DNA from: Strigops habroptila
Lineage: Eukaryota > Chordata > Aves > Psittaciformes > Psittacidae
NCBI RefSeq assembly: GCF_004027225.2
Contig: NC_044278.2
Span: forward strand, 93,922,743 to 93,986,742
DNA: 64,000 nt
Direction: 5' to 3'
A program made the position numbers and the translations under genes. Each line of letters begins with the position of its first letter. Within the stretch, counting starts at the first letter, position 1. This document shows, one piece after another, positions 25,171 to 36,995 of this stretch. The notes under the pieces were generated by a model, which was not told the origin of the DNA, made no database searches, and saw only the letters and a program-made list of their open reading frames with translations.

Positions 25171-28100
25171 TTGAACATGCCAGTCTTCAGGAAAAGATGA
25201 AATCCCTGTCCAGCACCTGCAGGAGATACTAAGTTCTCTTCTTTGACTAGAAGTGGAACTGGGGTCGCTGGCCCAGGATTAGACATTAGACTTGAAAAGT
25301 TTCACCATGTTCAGTGCAGCAGGAGAGCCACAACTTGGAGCAGCAAAAGGTGTCAGGAGACAGCCACTGTGACTATTTAATGGGTGATTATGAGCTGGTT
25401 ATTTGCCTAATGCAGAAAATCCTTTGAGCTGACACATTTTCTTCCCAGCTAAGAGCTGGTCATCCTAATTTTCAGCCTCTAGATTTAGCAGTGAAATAAA
25501 ACTAATTTACAGCTCTTGCCATTAGGAACAAAAATTTTCATCTTCATCCTTCGGGTGAGAAGCACTATCACAAATGAATGATCACTGACCCAGGATTCCT
25601 GTTAGAGATTGCAGCTGGGTCACCTCATTTGTTGTTGTAACACCAGAAATTAAGAACCCTAGCAGGGTTATCACAAAAATTGAATGGTTAATGAGATGAA
25701 AACTGCCTTTACCAGAGGCTCTTTCTAGATTTACATATGGTAAAAGCTCAGTGACAACAGGACCTTAAGCCATGGGCCTGAATCTCAGAGCCCAACAGGA
25801 CTTTGCGCTTGCACTGGATTCCTCCCATTGCTACCTGGAAGTGCTATCTAGCTGCTGCACGTTGCACTTCATACAAAGGAGCAGTTAGCCATGTATCTGC
25901 TTGGCCCTTTTCCCTCCATCACTGCCCGCAGCCTGATTGCCTACCAAAGAGGTTTTGAATCAAAAGGGATTGAGTGAATAGGACAGTTCCCTCTCAACAG
26001 CAGCTGCCGCATCAGGCTCCTATACACTTGGCCTGAAGCTGATTGCAGACCAGTCCCTGCTGCCAGGTAACAAAGCTGGTCTTCTTCAAAAGCATCCTCA
26101 ATGCTGGGAAACAAATAGCTTTCAAAGTTTTATGAGAAATACTGAAGAATGTCATGGATAACCTGACTCTGAGCTGTGTGAAGGCAGAATTAGCAGTCCT
26201 GCAGAATCTCAACCTGAAGACATACATATTTGGCTTCTTCTCAGACCCTCCTGCCCCTAGACTGTGGGGGCTATATATCATGCACGTGTAGCTCAGCACC
26301 GCAGTGCCTGTGCTGGTCTGAGCCTATGCTCTGTCTGCACCCTGGATCCTCAAATGTAATTGAGCAGCCCTGCTCCTCCCTGCAACCCACCCTGAGCCAC
26401 CAGGCTTTTCCCATTGTGTGACACACTGCCCGGGCATCACGTGTATTCATGTATTGAAGGAAAGAGAATTGTAAGAATCAACTGCCACTTAATCAACTAC
26501 TAGCGAGTCATTAGTTGACTAGCTGTTCCTTTTTCTGATCTAACGTAAGATGGAAAACCATCCTATTGCCCTTAGTTCATAGAGATATGTTTAGTGCATC
26601 CACAGGCAGAGAAAGTACACACAGCAGTATCCTACCCTTACTTTGTGGAGTTGGCTTATATCTTCCCTCTACACACTGGGGTTTCAGCTTAGCGTGGAAG
26701 GAAATCAGAGCTATAACTTTCCTTCAGCAGAGCTGGCTGCCCTGTTTTCATGGGCTCAAGAAAGCACAAACAGGAGGCTCTGCAAGATTGTCGTGTGAAG
26801 TGATATGTCAAGACCTGATGCAGATTTAGACTACAGCCCAGAAGTCAAATGATCAATGAAGGTCTTAATATTTTCACTGCTTTCCTCCATCCACAGCCAC
26901 TTAGGCCAGTGCACTCCAGCACAGAACAGGGCTGTATGAACACAGCTCCTCCACCACTGCAAATCAGAGCAGACCCAGTACTCACCATCTTAGGATGCAG
27001 ATCATTAACCTCATCCCTGCTTGAGGTCTTGTCAGCACTGATGACAGCAGCTAATTTGAGGGCCGGCAGTGGAAAACCTGTTTCCACAGAAAGTGCTGAT
27101 GCAGTTACAGTTGGAAACCTACCACTCCCTTTCTATCGCTGCAGTCCCTACTCTTGCATCACAAATGTTCTTTTCCCATAGATGCTTTGTCTTTCTGGTG
27201 GACCTGAGGTTGTAAGGTCATTGCAATTTGGACCTGCAAGTCACATATCCATTTTGCTTCCCACGTGAACTTTCTCCTCATTTACTCCTGCTGCCTGTTT
27301 TACACAAAGATGTGCTTTAGTTTTTGGGTTTGCTCCAGCACCATTTGCTAAAATTATATCAAGTATTGATTGGTAACATATATATTACAGGGCAATGCTA
27401 TGGAGGATACATTAAGTAAATGGAAGAGCAGGCCCATGCTGCTTTCTTTCTTTCATCCTGTTGCTGTTTATCAGAATGGCAATCAACAGCAGCAGAGATG
27501 TACAGGATCTGAATCAGCTGTGACTTAAACTAGCCAGAGATCATCCGCATTAATAGGTTATGGAGAAGACTCAGTGACTAAGATACGGTACAAGGTAAGC
27601 TGTAACTCTTTCTTACCAGTCAAATGTGAAAATGAGCATCAGTGGCAGTTCCTTGCTACTGGCCTTAGACAGCTGAATGCAGTTAAAGGAATGCAGGCTG
27701 AAAACTTAGTCTGTGCATGAAATAACATCAGGATTAAGTTAAACAATCTGAAGCTGTAGAGCAGCAGAGTTATAGTTGAATTCTCTTCCCAGTTTAGTCT
27801 GGCATTGTCCTGATTCTAGCATCGCTTGTAATTGTACCACTGCCTGTAAGGGAAGTTGAGGGCAATTAAGATGAGCTCAGATGCAGACATCTGGTTTTCA
27901 CCTCCTACACTCAGGTGAGACTAATCCCACCATGCTCCTACCTTTGCTCCTGAGCTTCCTGGTCACCTTCAAGCCCTTTGATTCTGTCTCTTGATGATCC
28001 ATCTGACTGGGCCTGCACTGGCTTGTCCCTGTGTTGCCTCAAACATGGTTTCATTTTTGTCTCATGTCCTTCAGGTTAGTTCTTTTATGAATTTAGGCTC

Positions 28101-31100
28101 TCCTAATAACATCTCTGCTCTTCCCTGAACTCTGCCTTAACTGAGCCATGAGATGGGGCTGTCAACATCCCACTCTAAACTTGGACTGCCTTCAGGGTCT
28201 CAGCTAGTCAGCTGGAGTGCCTCCATACCCTCTTTTTGCTATGTGAAATGTGTCTTGACACTGACCATCTAGCTGATAAACTATCCCACCTTGTCCCTTG
28301 TGTGAAAAACTCCATGTGACAAAGCAAGCATCCTTGTTTTCGCCATGACTTGCAGCCTTTAACGGACAATAACACAGGTATTATATGTGAGGCTTAAACG
28401 GCCAAATAAAGGAGTTCTAGGGACAGATCTTTTGTCCCAAGCCCAGGATGGCGCAACCTCGCCTACAGACACACTTTCGTTGAGGGGAGACAGGGTGGTC
28501 TGAAACTATGCCAAGGAAGAAGTAGTGCAGGTGGTAAAGGTTCAGACCTCAAACTCAAACCTCATTTCTAATTTACTAGCCTGGACTACCTTTATACAGG
28601 TTAATAAAATAGGCCGGGAGCCATTCCCTCAGAGTGATTGGCACATCTTGTGTCCATGTGGTTCAACTTGCCTCTCACATAGGGTGGCCTCCTCAATGTG
28701 CCTGATGGGAACAGCCTGGTCTCTGAGACCATCAAGGAGACTGCTTGCTGGCACAGGACAAATCCAGAGATGTGGCCATCACACAGCATGGATGATTGCA
28801 AGTTCGTGCTGTGTCCTTGTCCTGCTGTGGCTTGGTGGATATAGATGTACCAGAATTTCCCACACCCAGGGGTGGCTCAGGTTGTGTAGGCGAGAGGCAG
28901 AAATTCTTATCAGGGGAGTTCCTGTGCTGCTTCCCAAGCTCTTGAAGGTTAACGGCTGCACAGAGATTGTCAGCCTTCAGGGGCATCTTTTGGCACCTTT
29001 CCTATGCACTTGGTCATTTGGAAGGGAAAATAGTAAGCGCTTTCCCGTGGAAGGCTTTTTCTTTTGGCATCTTATGTTATGCCAAGTTACGTGTCAGGTA
29101 CGTCTTTGTTTTCATAAAGCACTATGTAAAAAACATCTCTTCCTTCAAGTGCATATTGTGTCAGCAGCTCTTTTGGACGGATTTCAACCCCTCAGCTGTA
29201 CTGCAGCTCTTCTATGGCTAGAAGAGGGCATTCAGGCTTTACCTTCCCTGTCATTTGAAGAGTCACATCACTTTGCAAACTGCCCTTGAAATCAATGTGG
29301 TTGCTATATTAGAAATACTTAGCACATAAATTGTAGGACATGGAGGCAGTGTGTATTACAAGGCATGATAAGCATGCAGTGAACTCGCTATACAAGCTCA
29401 TTTCAAAATCTAGCACAGACTCCTTGCTCTCCTTCCTTCCTGGTTCAGAGCTTTAAGGGAGGGAGTGCTTGTGAGGGTATGTGTCTAACCCCATCCAAAC
29501 TCCAATCACTCAGAAATGGGGCTGAGCTTTCTTGTATTTTATTATTTTTTTTTAATGCTGATATGCCCACACTGCAGGTTTGATGGTAAAATGAGCTTTC
29601 CCACCTAATTTGTGCACTTTCACCTGAATCTGAGTCTATTATTGGGTGGACAGTGGCTAAAGAACAATACAACAGGAATGGAAATGGCATACCCACATTT
29701 CAGAAGGTGCCTTCACAGGGCTTGATCATGCACATACTGATAAATAATTATAAACAGGCACCTTACCCTGGAGTAGTGAGACAGCAAAGGTAAGAATGGG
29801 AATTATCTGTGCAAGTTTTCAAGTGCCCGGGCATTTGACTTAGGAGACCAAGGTAAGGATACATTCAGAAAGTGTTTTTATTTCCAAGTCCACCAAGGAC
29901 TGTGTAACTATCAAAGGCATATCGTATTCACAGACCTGAGCCTATAAAAAGGCAAGCTCGTTTACCACAGAAAGCCTTTCTCTGTGAAAAACCTAAAGGC
30001 TCTTTAGAGGTGCCAAATTGATTTTTTTGTCTTCAAGAACAAATACCAATTAAGTTGAGGTTATGTCCTACCTTAAAAGCAGGGTGAGATTTATGTGAAC
30101 GATCAGTTTCAGTTACAGGGAATTAATTTTAAGTGTAGAGTGCGGGCACAGGAGTGCACTACTTTCCTTCTATGTCATTTGTTTCCTGGTACTGGCACTC
30201 TGGAGCAAGGGTATCTCAAGTAAATTTGGCTTCTCATTATACATCCAAATCCCATCAGCACAACTAAAGTCACCTGGTAAAGGGTCACGTTCAGTTGAAC
30301 GTGCTCAGTTGTGTGCAGGTGACATCATGTTTCAATGGAGGCACCTCAAGGTTTCATAGACGTTCATAGAGGAGCCGCAGCTCCAAGGAGAAGAGCAGAT
30401 GCTGAGAAGCCAGAACAAGCCTCATTTGTGCTGGAGTGGTGGATTTCTCACTTGGCTGCTTTGCTGTTGTGCCGCCCTCTTTATTTCTGCTGTTGCTATT
30501 TCTCCAGCACAGAGCATAACAAGTACTTTGAAAAAGGACTACAGCAAGGGTGAACCAATATTGACATGAATTCTTGGCTGAACAAAGCCAGCACAGCTCC
30601 ACTGCATCTCTGCTATGGAGCTGCACTGCTGGGAGCAGGGAGACACAGGGATGGCAGAGGCTTTCACAGTTTGCATCCTGACATGAGACAGGATAAATTT
30701 AGGACCCAGTCCTAGTTTCCATGTGGTTTAAGCTGAACCCAGGACACCATGGATTGTGTTTTACAGGAGACAGGAGCTAAAGGAATTTAGAGAAGAAATA
30801 CAATCTAATTGTATTTTAGGAGCTGGATCTTGCCCTGCGTCCCCAACAGGTCATGTTGGACAGGTCAAAAAAATACCACAATTTGCCCTGACATCATCTA
30901 CCACAGAAACTTATCCATCCCTTGTATACTGGGGGACCACTGAAAAGCTTGGGTATCTCAGTCTATTACTACAGAAGAGTTACTCTGCTCTGTGTCACCA
31001 CACTCAAGCTTGCACCAAATGGGTCTCATACTACTAGCTGAGAAAAAGGGGACACTTTAAATGAAGATATTGGGAAAATGCATTTAAAAGGAGGCACCAG

Positions 31101-31287
31101 GTGTGGGAGGGCTCTGCTCTGCCAATGGGACCTGAGCCTGGTGGTGGTTGTGGCTGCAGAATAGGGCAGGAAAAATTAAACTGAGCTCAGCGAGATTAGG
31201 GATTCAGTCTGGAATGCTTGCATGGGGTTCCCTACATGTACGCACACAATATTGGTGGCGTGCCAGGACCTATCAGTCATAATATGT
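25171..31287. other. Intronic sequence, no transposon recognised
   Basis: Six kilobases of largely unique sequence. The one notable item is an open frame of 254 codons on the plus strand at 28525-29289. It starts at GTG, not ATG, has no domain I recognise and no good splice context, so I do not call it a gene. It is reported separately as an observation. Confidence 0.5.
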
Positions 31288-31910
31288 TGTCGTGGTTTAA
31301 GCCCAGCCAGTAACTCAGAACCACGCAGCCGCTTGCTCACTCCCCGCCTTCTTCCTCCCCGCTCCTGGAGGGATGGGGAGGAGAATTGAAAGAATGTAAC
31401 TCCCACGGGTTGAGATAAGAGCAGTCCCGCAACTAAGGTATAATACAAAACCACTACTGCTACCACCAATGATAATAACGATAAGGGAAATAACAAGGGG
31501 AGAGGATATAAAACTAAAAGGGGAAAAGGGAAAGAAAACAATAAACACAAGTGATGCACAATGCAATCACTCACCACCCGCTGACTGATACCCAGCCCGA
31601 CCTGAGCAGTGAGCTGCCCTTCTGGGTAATTCCCACCAGTTTATACACTGGGCATGATGTGCTGTGGTACGGAATACCCCTTTGGCTGGTTTGAGTCAGG
31701 TGTCCTGTCTCTGATTCCTGCCGGCTTCTTGTGCCTCTCCTCACTGGCAGAGCATGAGGCTGAAATTCCTTGATCGGGGTAAGTGCTACTTAACAACAAC
31801 TAAAAACATTGGCAAGTTATCAGCATTGTTCTCAGGCTAAAGCCAAAACCACAGCACTGCACCAGCTACTAAGATGGAGAAAAATAACTGCTACAGCTGA
31901 ACCCAGGACA
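31288..31910 (-). mobile_element. Solo LTR, avian ERVL-like
   Basis: A complete LTR of about 623 bases in minus orientation (sense to SIAH3). Read on the minus strand it starts TGTCCTGGGTTCAGC at 31910 and ends TTAAACCACGACA at 31288, so it has TG...CA termini. A TATA-like GTATAAA is at 31646-31640. Flanking bases are TATGT (31283-31287) and TATGC (31911-31915), a 5-base target-site duplication with one change. No retroviral genes or second LTR of the same insertion adjoin it, so it is a solo LTR left by recombination. The ERVL assignment is from memory of avian LTR consensus sequences and the 5-base duplication. Confidence 0.85.
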
Positions 31911-33310
31911 TATGCATATCCTCACCAGCACTGCTAATGTGGTGCCTGGCAAAAAAGTCACTTTCTCTCTGTGCATCCATAAATCACTTATGTCCTGACA
32001 CACTTGCAACCTTCTCTCTTCCTAGAGATGTATCTCTCTGTGATCCAGGAATCCAGTGTCTGGGTCTGCTTCAACCCAGCTACATAGCCTCATCTCACAC
32101 CACTGAGGAAGAGTGGGAGAAAGTCTGTCTTTGTGTCAGCTCAAAGGATTTTCTGCATTAGGCAAATAACCAGCTCATGAGATGGGAAAGACTCATGAGA
32201 TGGGAAAGATGAAAAGGCAAACAGAGGTAGGATTGCTGAGATGGGGAGAGGGAACGACTTAAGGATTCAAGAAGAAAAACACCAGCATGGGAAGATATAA
32301 AATCCTAGGATAGCAGTACAGAGAGTTGAAAACTGGAGACTCAGCAGCACTGCAGACCTGTCACAAATGCCAACCCTTTCCTACCTGCTGGCTGACTGCC
32401 TGGCCAGCAAGGGCTCTTCACATGTCTTCCTGGGGACACTGAGCATACTAATGCTTAGCCTGGTAGCACATAAAATCCAGATATCTCTTGTCTGTGTCAA
32501 CTAATAAACAACTGTGTTATACTTCAAAGTTGTGTACACCCTGCTTATAGAATCTCTTTGTGCATAGCAAAAGGTGCCTGAACAAAGTGACCTAGAAAAG
32601 GAAGGTTACAGTTTCCTCTTTCCAGCATAGAAAGCCAGCAAGCCCAATTGAAGAAAATCCGGCTTCTTTGTTCTTGTTCTCCCTTTTAATCTTCACCATC
32701 CCTCCAGCTAATGAAAATGAAACACTTTCATTGTGAGTTGTTGGTGTTGATGTTTACCACAAAGGCATAGGAGTGAAAAATGCAGCCAGAGTTGTATTTC
32801 CACTTGTACACCAGTGGAAAGTGATGTATGTAGTATGTCATGGTGTCGACTCTTTTTTAAGGTCAAAAATTCAGATTTTAATAAGAATCACAGAACAAAA
32901 TACCTTTGAAGATGTGGACCATTTAGGTAGTGGAAGGTGACAGTCTGCTGGGCTATAGTATCTACAATCTCAAAAAGAGAAATCTGGTTAAAGTTTTATG
33001 CTCTGTGTTTCAAAGTTTTGAGATCACTGAAAGGTTTCAAAAGTGTGATTCATCTTACCTAACATCACAGGTTCACAAGTATCTGCATATGAAAGCAGTA
33101 TAGGCTTTCCTAACCGTCAAAATAAATAGCATAGTCCTCTGGGCTCATCTCCTGGTCTGCTTTTGCATCTACTCTAAGCATGCCTATTTACCTCCACTGG
33201 GTAAAATGGGACCCTCCATTTAGTCAGGTATCTTTTATATTTGGCACCACAGAAGAGCAGTGTGCAAGAAGGGAAGAGTCACTGAGCGTGTGGAGTGAAA
33301 TCAAAAACAG
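31911..33310. other. Intronic sequence with a small tandem duplication
   Basis: Unique-looking sequence. It contains an 18-base tandem duplication (CTCATGAGATGGGAAAGA) at 32174-32209. Nothing else is supported. Confidence 0.5.
32174..32209. repeat. 18-base tandem duplication, two copies
   Basis: CTCATGAGATGGGAAAGA occurs at 32174-32191 and again, identically, at 32192-32209. The identity suggests a recent slippage or duplication event. Confidence 0.9.
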
Positions 33311-33799
33311 GAGCACTGGATCTGGCTGGGATGGAGTTAACTTTCTTCACAGCAGCCCATATGGTGCTGGACCTTGAATCTGTGACCAGAACAGTGTTGA
33401 TAATACACGGATATTTTAGCTATTTCTAAGAAGTATTTGCACAGCATCAAGGTCTCTGTTTCACACTCTGCCCCCCAGCAAGTTAACTGGGGCTGGGTGA
33501 GAAGTTTGGAGGGGACACTGCAGGACAAATGACCCCAACTGATCAAAGTTGTATTCCATAACATTATGGTCAGCAGTAAGTACAGGAGGTTCTCTTTCCA
33601 AAGTAGTCTTTGCTTGGAGACCAGCTGGTGGGAGGTGGCAAATGCATCTGATCGCTTGTTCTTTGTTTTCTCTCTTTTCTTCACTTATTAAACTGTCTTT
33701 AACTTGACTTCTGAGATTTTCTCACTATTGTTCCTCCAATTCTTTCCTCCATGCTGCTGGTGGGGAATGAGTGAGCGGGTGGTGGGTGCTTAGTGGTTG
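33311..33799 (+). mobile_element. Degraded solo LTR, avian ERVL-like
   Basis: Plus-strand LTR related to those at 31288 and 35018. It shows the family 5' segment GGCTGGGATGGAGTTAAC (about 33323), GTTGATAATACACGGATATT, the internal ATTCCATAACATTATGGTC, an ATTAAA polyadenylation signal at 33687-33692 within TTATTAAACTGTCTTTAAC, and the 3' GAGTGAGCGGGTGG..GTGCTTAGTGGTT segment. The canonical terminal TG and CA are lost. AACAG occurs on both sides (33306-33310 and 33800-33804) and could be a target-site duplication, but five bases can match by chance. It has no internal viral genes. Confidence 0.8.
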
Positions 33800-35017
33800 A
33801 ACAGGGTTGTTCACTGCCACAAAGAGCAAAAGGGCAAGAAAAATTAGTGAAGATCAAAAGAAAGGAAAACAGAAAATTGACATTTGCATGAAATAAACCC
33901 ATCTCTGTAGTGCCCTGGCAGCGTTGCTGAAACATGAAGGAAATGGGAACAGCACATCTAGGGCTCTGGTGCTCTAGAACAGTCAAGAAGCCCCAGCCTG
34001 AAAGTAGCCATTTTACTAGAAGTTTATAATATGTTTGCATTAGACATGAAAGAAAACAAAAACTTCTCACTTTGTATACGGTCTTAGCAGTATTACTATT
34101 GTAATGCTGAAAATCCTGTTTGAACAATGCCAGATGCAGGGATACCCACACTTCATGAACGAGCAGTTTGGCACACAAAGCTGAAACATAACCCAAAGAC
34201 AAGACTGAGAATGCAGAAAGTGAAAAATTTTGAAATACTGAGAATGACACATTTGGAGACAAACTTGTGTTTGTGCCATTTATGGAAAAGATAACCCACA
34301 GTGCTGAGCAATCTCTGAGCTTAATCCAGTAGTGGGGAAAGACTTTGCAATACAATGTTGTGATAAGGCAGACGGGACAAACAACAAATGAGCTGGTCCA
34401 TGGCATCCACCACCATGATGGGAGCACATCCCACATGATGGGAAAACACAGGGAGCACAAACAGCCCAAATGGCAGACCCTAGACCTGCACTGGAAACAC
34501 CTATAGGGAAAAGATAGCAGGAAACATCACACCAGCTGTCTGCAGTGGAGGAACCACATGGACAGCAAGCAGTGCGGAGCACCAGCAGCTGGAATTACCA
34601 GGGTAATTTTGGGATTTCCATCAGGATGACCAGAAAATCAGTGCATAAAAAATGAGATCAGAGAAGCATGTTAGCATGAGGCCAAGAGCGGCATGTTAGC
34701 TCCATCAGAGGTGTCCCCGAAGAAAATGGGCTGAGCTGGTAGTGAAGACCGGACACATGGTCTTCAGCCCGTACAGATGGAGGTTAACCTGTGCTGTGGT
34801 AGCCTGCTCATGTTTCGGGCATGATGGTGAAGGCAGGGGCTGAGTAGAAATAAGGTAACACCATGTTTTGCCTAACTACAGGCACATTCAACATCATTTA
34901 TATCACATCTCTCCTCTGACGGGCTTCATCCTACAGCTCTGCCCTTCCTTCCCTGCTGCTTCTGCCCTAATCTAGTGGCACATAGCTCTGAAACAACCAT
35001 GACTCCCACAGCCCACT
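33800..35017. other. Sequence between two LTRs, no viral gene recognised
   Basis: About 1.2 kb between two same-orientation LTRs. If it were the interior of a provirus, gag or pol motifs would be expected; I see none in any frame. A 256-codon minus-strand frame (33699-34469) overlaps the LTR at 33311 and is hydrophobic but unrecognised; most likely chance. The interval is more likely ordinary intron between separate insertions. Confidence 0.45.
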
Positions 35018-35597
35018 TGTGCTGGTTTTAGCTGGGATAAAATAAATTTTCTTCACAGTAGCTGGTATGAGGCTGTGTTTTGGATTTGTGCTGAAAACTG
35101 CGTTGATAATTCAGGGATGTTTTCATTACTGCTCAGCAGCACTTACACAGAGCCAAGGCCTTTTCTGCTCCTCATACCACCCCACCAGTGAGTAGGCTAG
35201 GGGTGCACAAGGAGTTGGGAGAGGACACAGCTGGGACAGCTTCAACTGACCAAAGGGATGTTCCACACCATATGGCGTCATGTTCAGCATGTAAAGCTGG
35301 GGGAAGAAGAAGGAAGCGAGGACATTTGGCATGATAGTGTTTGTCTTCCCAAGTAACTGTTATGTGGGATGGAGCCCTGCTTTCCTGGGGATGGCTGAAC
35401 TCCTGACTGACCATGGGAAGTGGTGAATGAATTCCTTGTTTTGCTTTGCTTGTGTGTGTGGCATTTGCTTTGTCTGTTAAACTGCCTTTATCTTAACCCA
35501 TGAAATTTGTCACTTATCCAATTTTCTTCCCGTCCCACTGGAGATGAGTGAGCGAGGGGTTGCATGGTGCTTAGTTGTCAGCTGGGGTTAAGCTACA
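35018..35597 (+). mobile_element. Solo LTR, avian ERVL-like
   Basis: Plus-strand LTR of 580 bases, antisense to SIAH3. It begins TGTGCTGGTTTTAGCTGGG at 35018, continues with TTCACAGTAGCTGGTATGAG and GTTGATAATTCAGGGATG, includes CTGACCAAAGGGATGTTCC and the 3' CTGTTAAACTGCCTTTATC segment, and ends GGGGTTAAGCTACA at 35597. TG...CA ends are present. CCACT (35013-35017) and CCACC (35598-35602) flank it, a 5-base target-site duplication with one change. No adjacent viral genes, so a solo LTR. Confidence 0.85.
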
Positions 35598-35788
35598 CCA
35601 CCACCTCAACTCTCCAGTCTACAACTTGCTGCCTGATGCAGCAAGTACCTGGTGCACTGGATTTCTTGTGGTCCTCCACTGCACTGAGATGAAGCTATGT
35701 GATAAATCAAATGTGAGGAACGCAGTTTAACCTGGTGCAACCACAGAGACCAGGTTTGGCAGCCTCTTTTTGTATAAAGTGCACTTAC
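35598..35788. other. Short intronic spacer
   Basis: About 190 bases between an LTR and a CR1 tail; nothing recognised. Confidence 0.5.
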
Positions 35789-35843
35789 AGAATCATAGGA
35801 TCATATATAATGGTTAGGGTTGGAAAGGATCTTAAGATCATCA
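35789..35843 (-). mobile_element. CR1 3' terminal fragment
   Basis: Minus-strand CR1 tail: on the plus strand it reads AGAATCATAGGATCATATA then GGTTAGGGTTGGAAAGGATC and TTAAGATCATC. About 55 bases, sense to SIAH3. Confidence 0.88.
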
Positions 35844-36805
35844 GCACTTGAGGAAACGTGTCAGCTTGTTGCTTCCAGATAAATGCAAATAAAGAAGGAA
35901 TGACTAAAGTGGGTCGCTCTCCCTTGCCTTTTTATGTGATGAAGGACATTGCATTAAGAATGCTGCCACGTTAACATTTCTGAGCATGAAGCCAGCACTG
36001 GCACCCTCAGTGTCTCCTTTCCCTACCTCCACTGAGACAAATTGGCTCTGCCTAAGTAAGAAAGGACTTTCCTAATCACATTAGGATCAGCTTAGATGGC
36101 AGAGAGAGTAACAAAATTAGAGCTTTTAAACCATTATCTCTTCTTCATGAACATCTGCATTGGTACAAGCCTGCGGAGAGTTAAGGAAAGCTGAGCTATG
36201 GCTGATCTCATTAAAGCTCTAAAAACAAAATATGTGATGGAGAGCTGGTCTGTGACTGTCAGAAAACCATCAGGCTTTTTGTAAGAGGCAAAAAAGGGCT
36301 CTGCTCAGGCCCAGGGCAGTTATATCCTAAGTCTTGATTTAAAAAAAATCTCCAGTTCCTCAAATCTTTCACTAGGTCCCATATGCAAACTAATACACAC
36401 ACATATACCTATGTGTAGTGCACATATACCTACTATAGGTAGTGCCTATAATTTCATATTACATGTGTCATGTCATAGTGTTTTGATCCTGCTGTCGGCA
36501 TCCTGTTTGATGTAGCAATTTATTGTAATATTTTACATAACCAGAGTTGAATACTGTATGGAGAAACCAGGGACCATGCCTGATCTCCTTGCTATGACAG
36601 CAAGAACTGCAGTGATACGGTTAATGTACTCAGAGAGAAACATGGATGCTGCAGAAAAGCTGGACTGGATGAAATACGGGATAGGACTGGATTTTGACTA
36701 ATGCAAAGTAGACACCTGTATGCCAGATAATACAATGGTCAGGAGTTTTACTGTGCAACATGCTTTTCTTAAAACCACTAAATAGGAACTGTTCACATGT
36801 TTCTT
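35844..36805. other. Intronic sequence, no supported feature
   Basis: Unique-looking. A small set of repeated ACATATACCTA words lies near 36400-36435. Nothing else recognised. Confidence 0.5.
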
Positions 36806-36995
36806 AGAATCACAGAATCCTTTAGGTTGGAAAAGACCTTTTAAGATCATCAAATCCAACTGTTACCCCAGCACTGCCAACTCCACCAGTAAACCATGTC
36901 CCTAAGCACAACATCTACACTTCTTTTAAATACCTCCGGGGATGGTGACTCGACCACTTCCCTGGGCAGCCTGTTCCAATGCTTGACAGCACCAG
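36806..36995 (-). mobile_element. CR1 3' fragment of a second CR1 subfamily
   Basis: Minus-strand element reading on the plus strand AGAATCACAGAATCCTTTAG, GGTTGGAAAAGACC, AAGATCATCAAATCCAAC, ACCATGTCCCTAAGCAC, TTTTAAATACCTCCGGGGAT and CTGTTCCAATGCTTGACA. Its sequence differs from the CATGGCAGGG-type tails elsewhere in the window, so it comes from a different CR1 subfamily. Sense to SIAH3. Confidence 0.93.

Noticed and set aside
33311..35597. A provirus with LTRs at 33311 and 35018
   Set aside because: Only 1.2 kb lies between them, without gag or pol motifs, and the right LTR has its own target-site duplication, so separate insertions are more likely.
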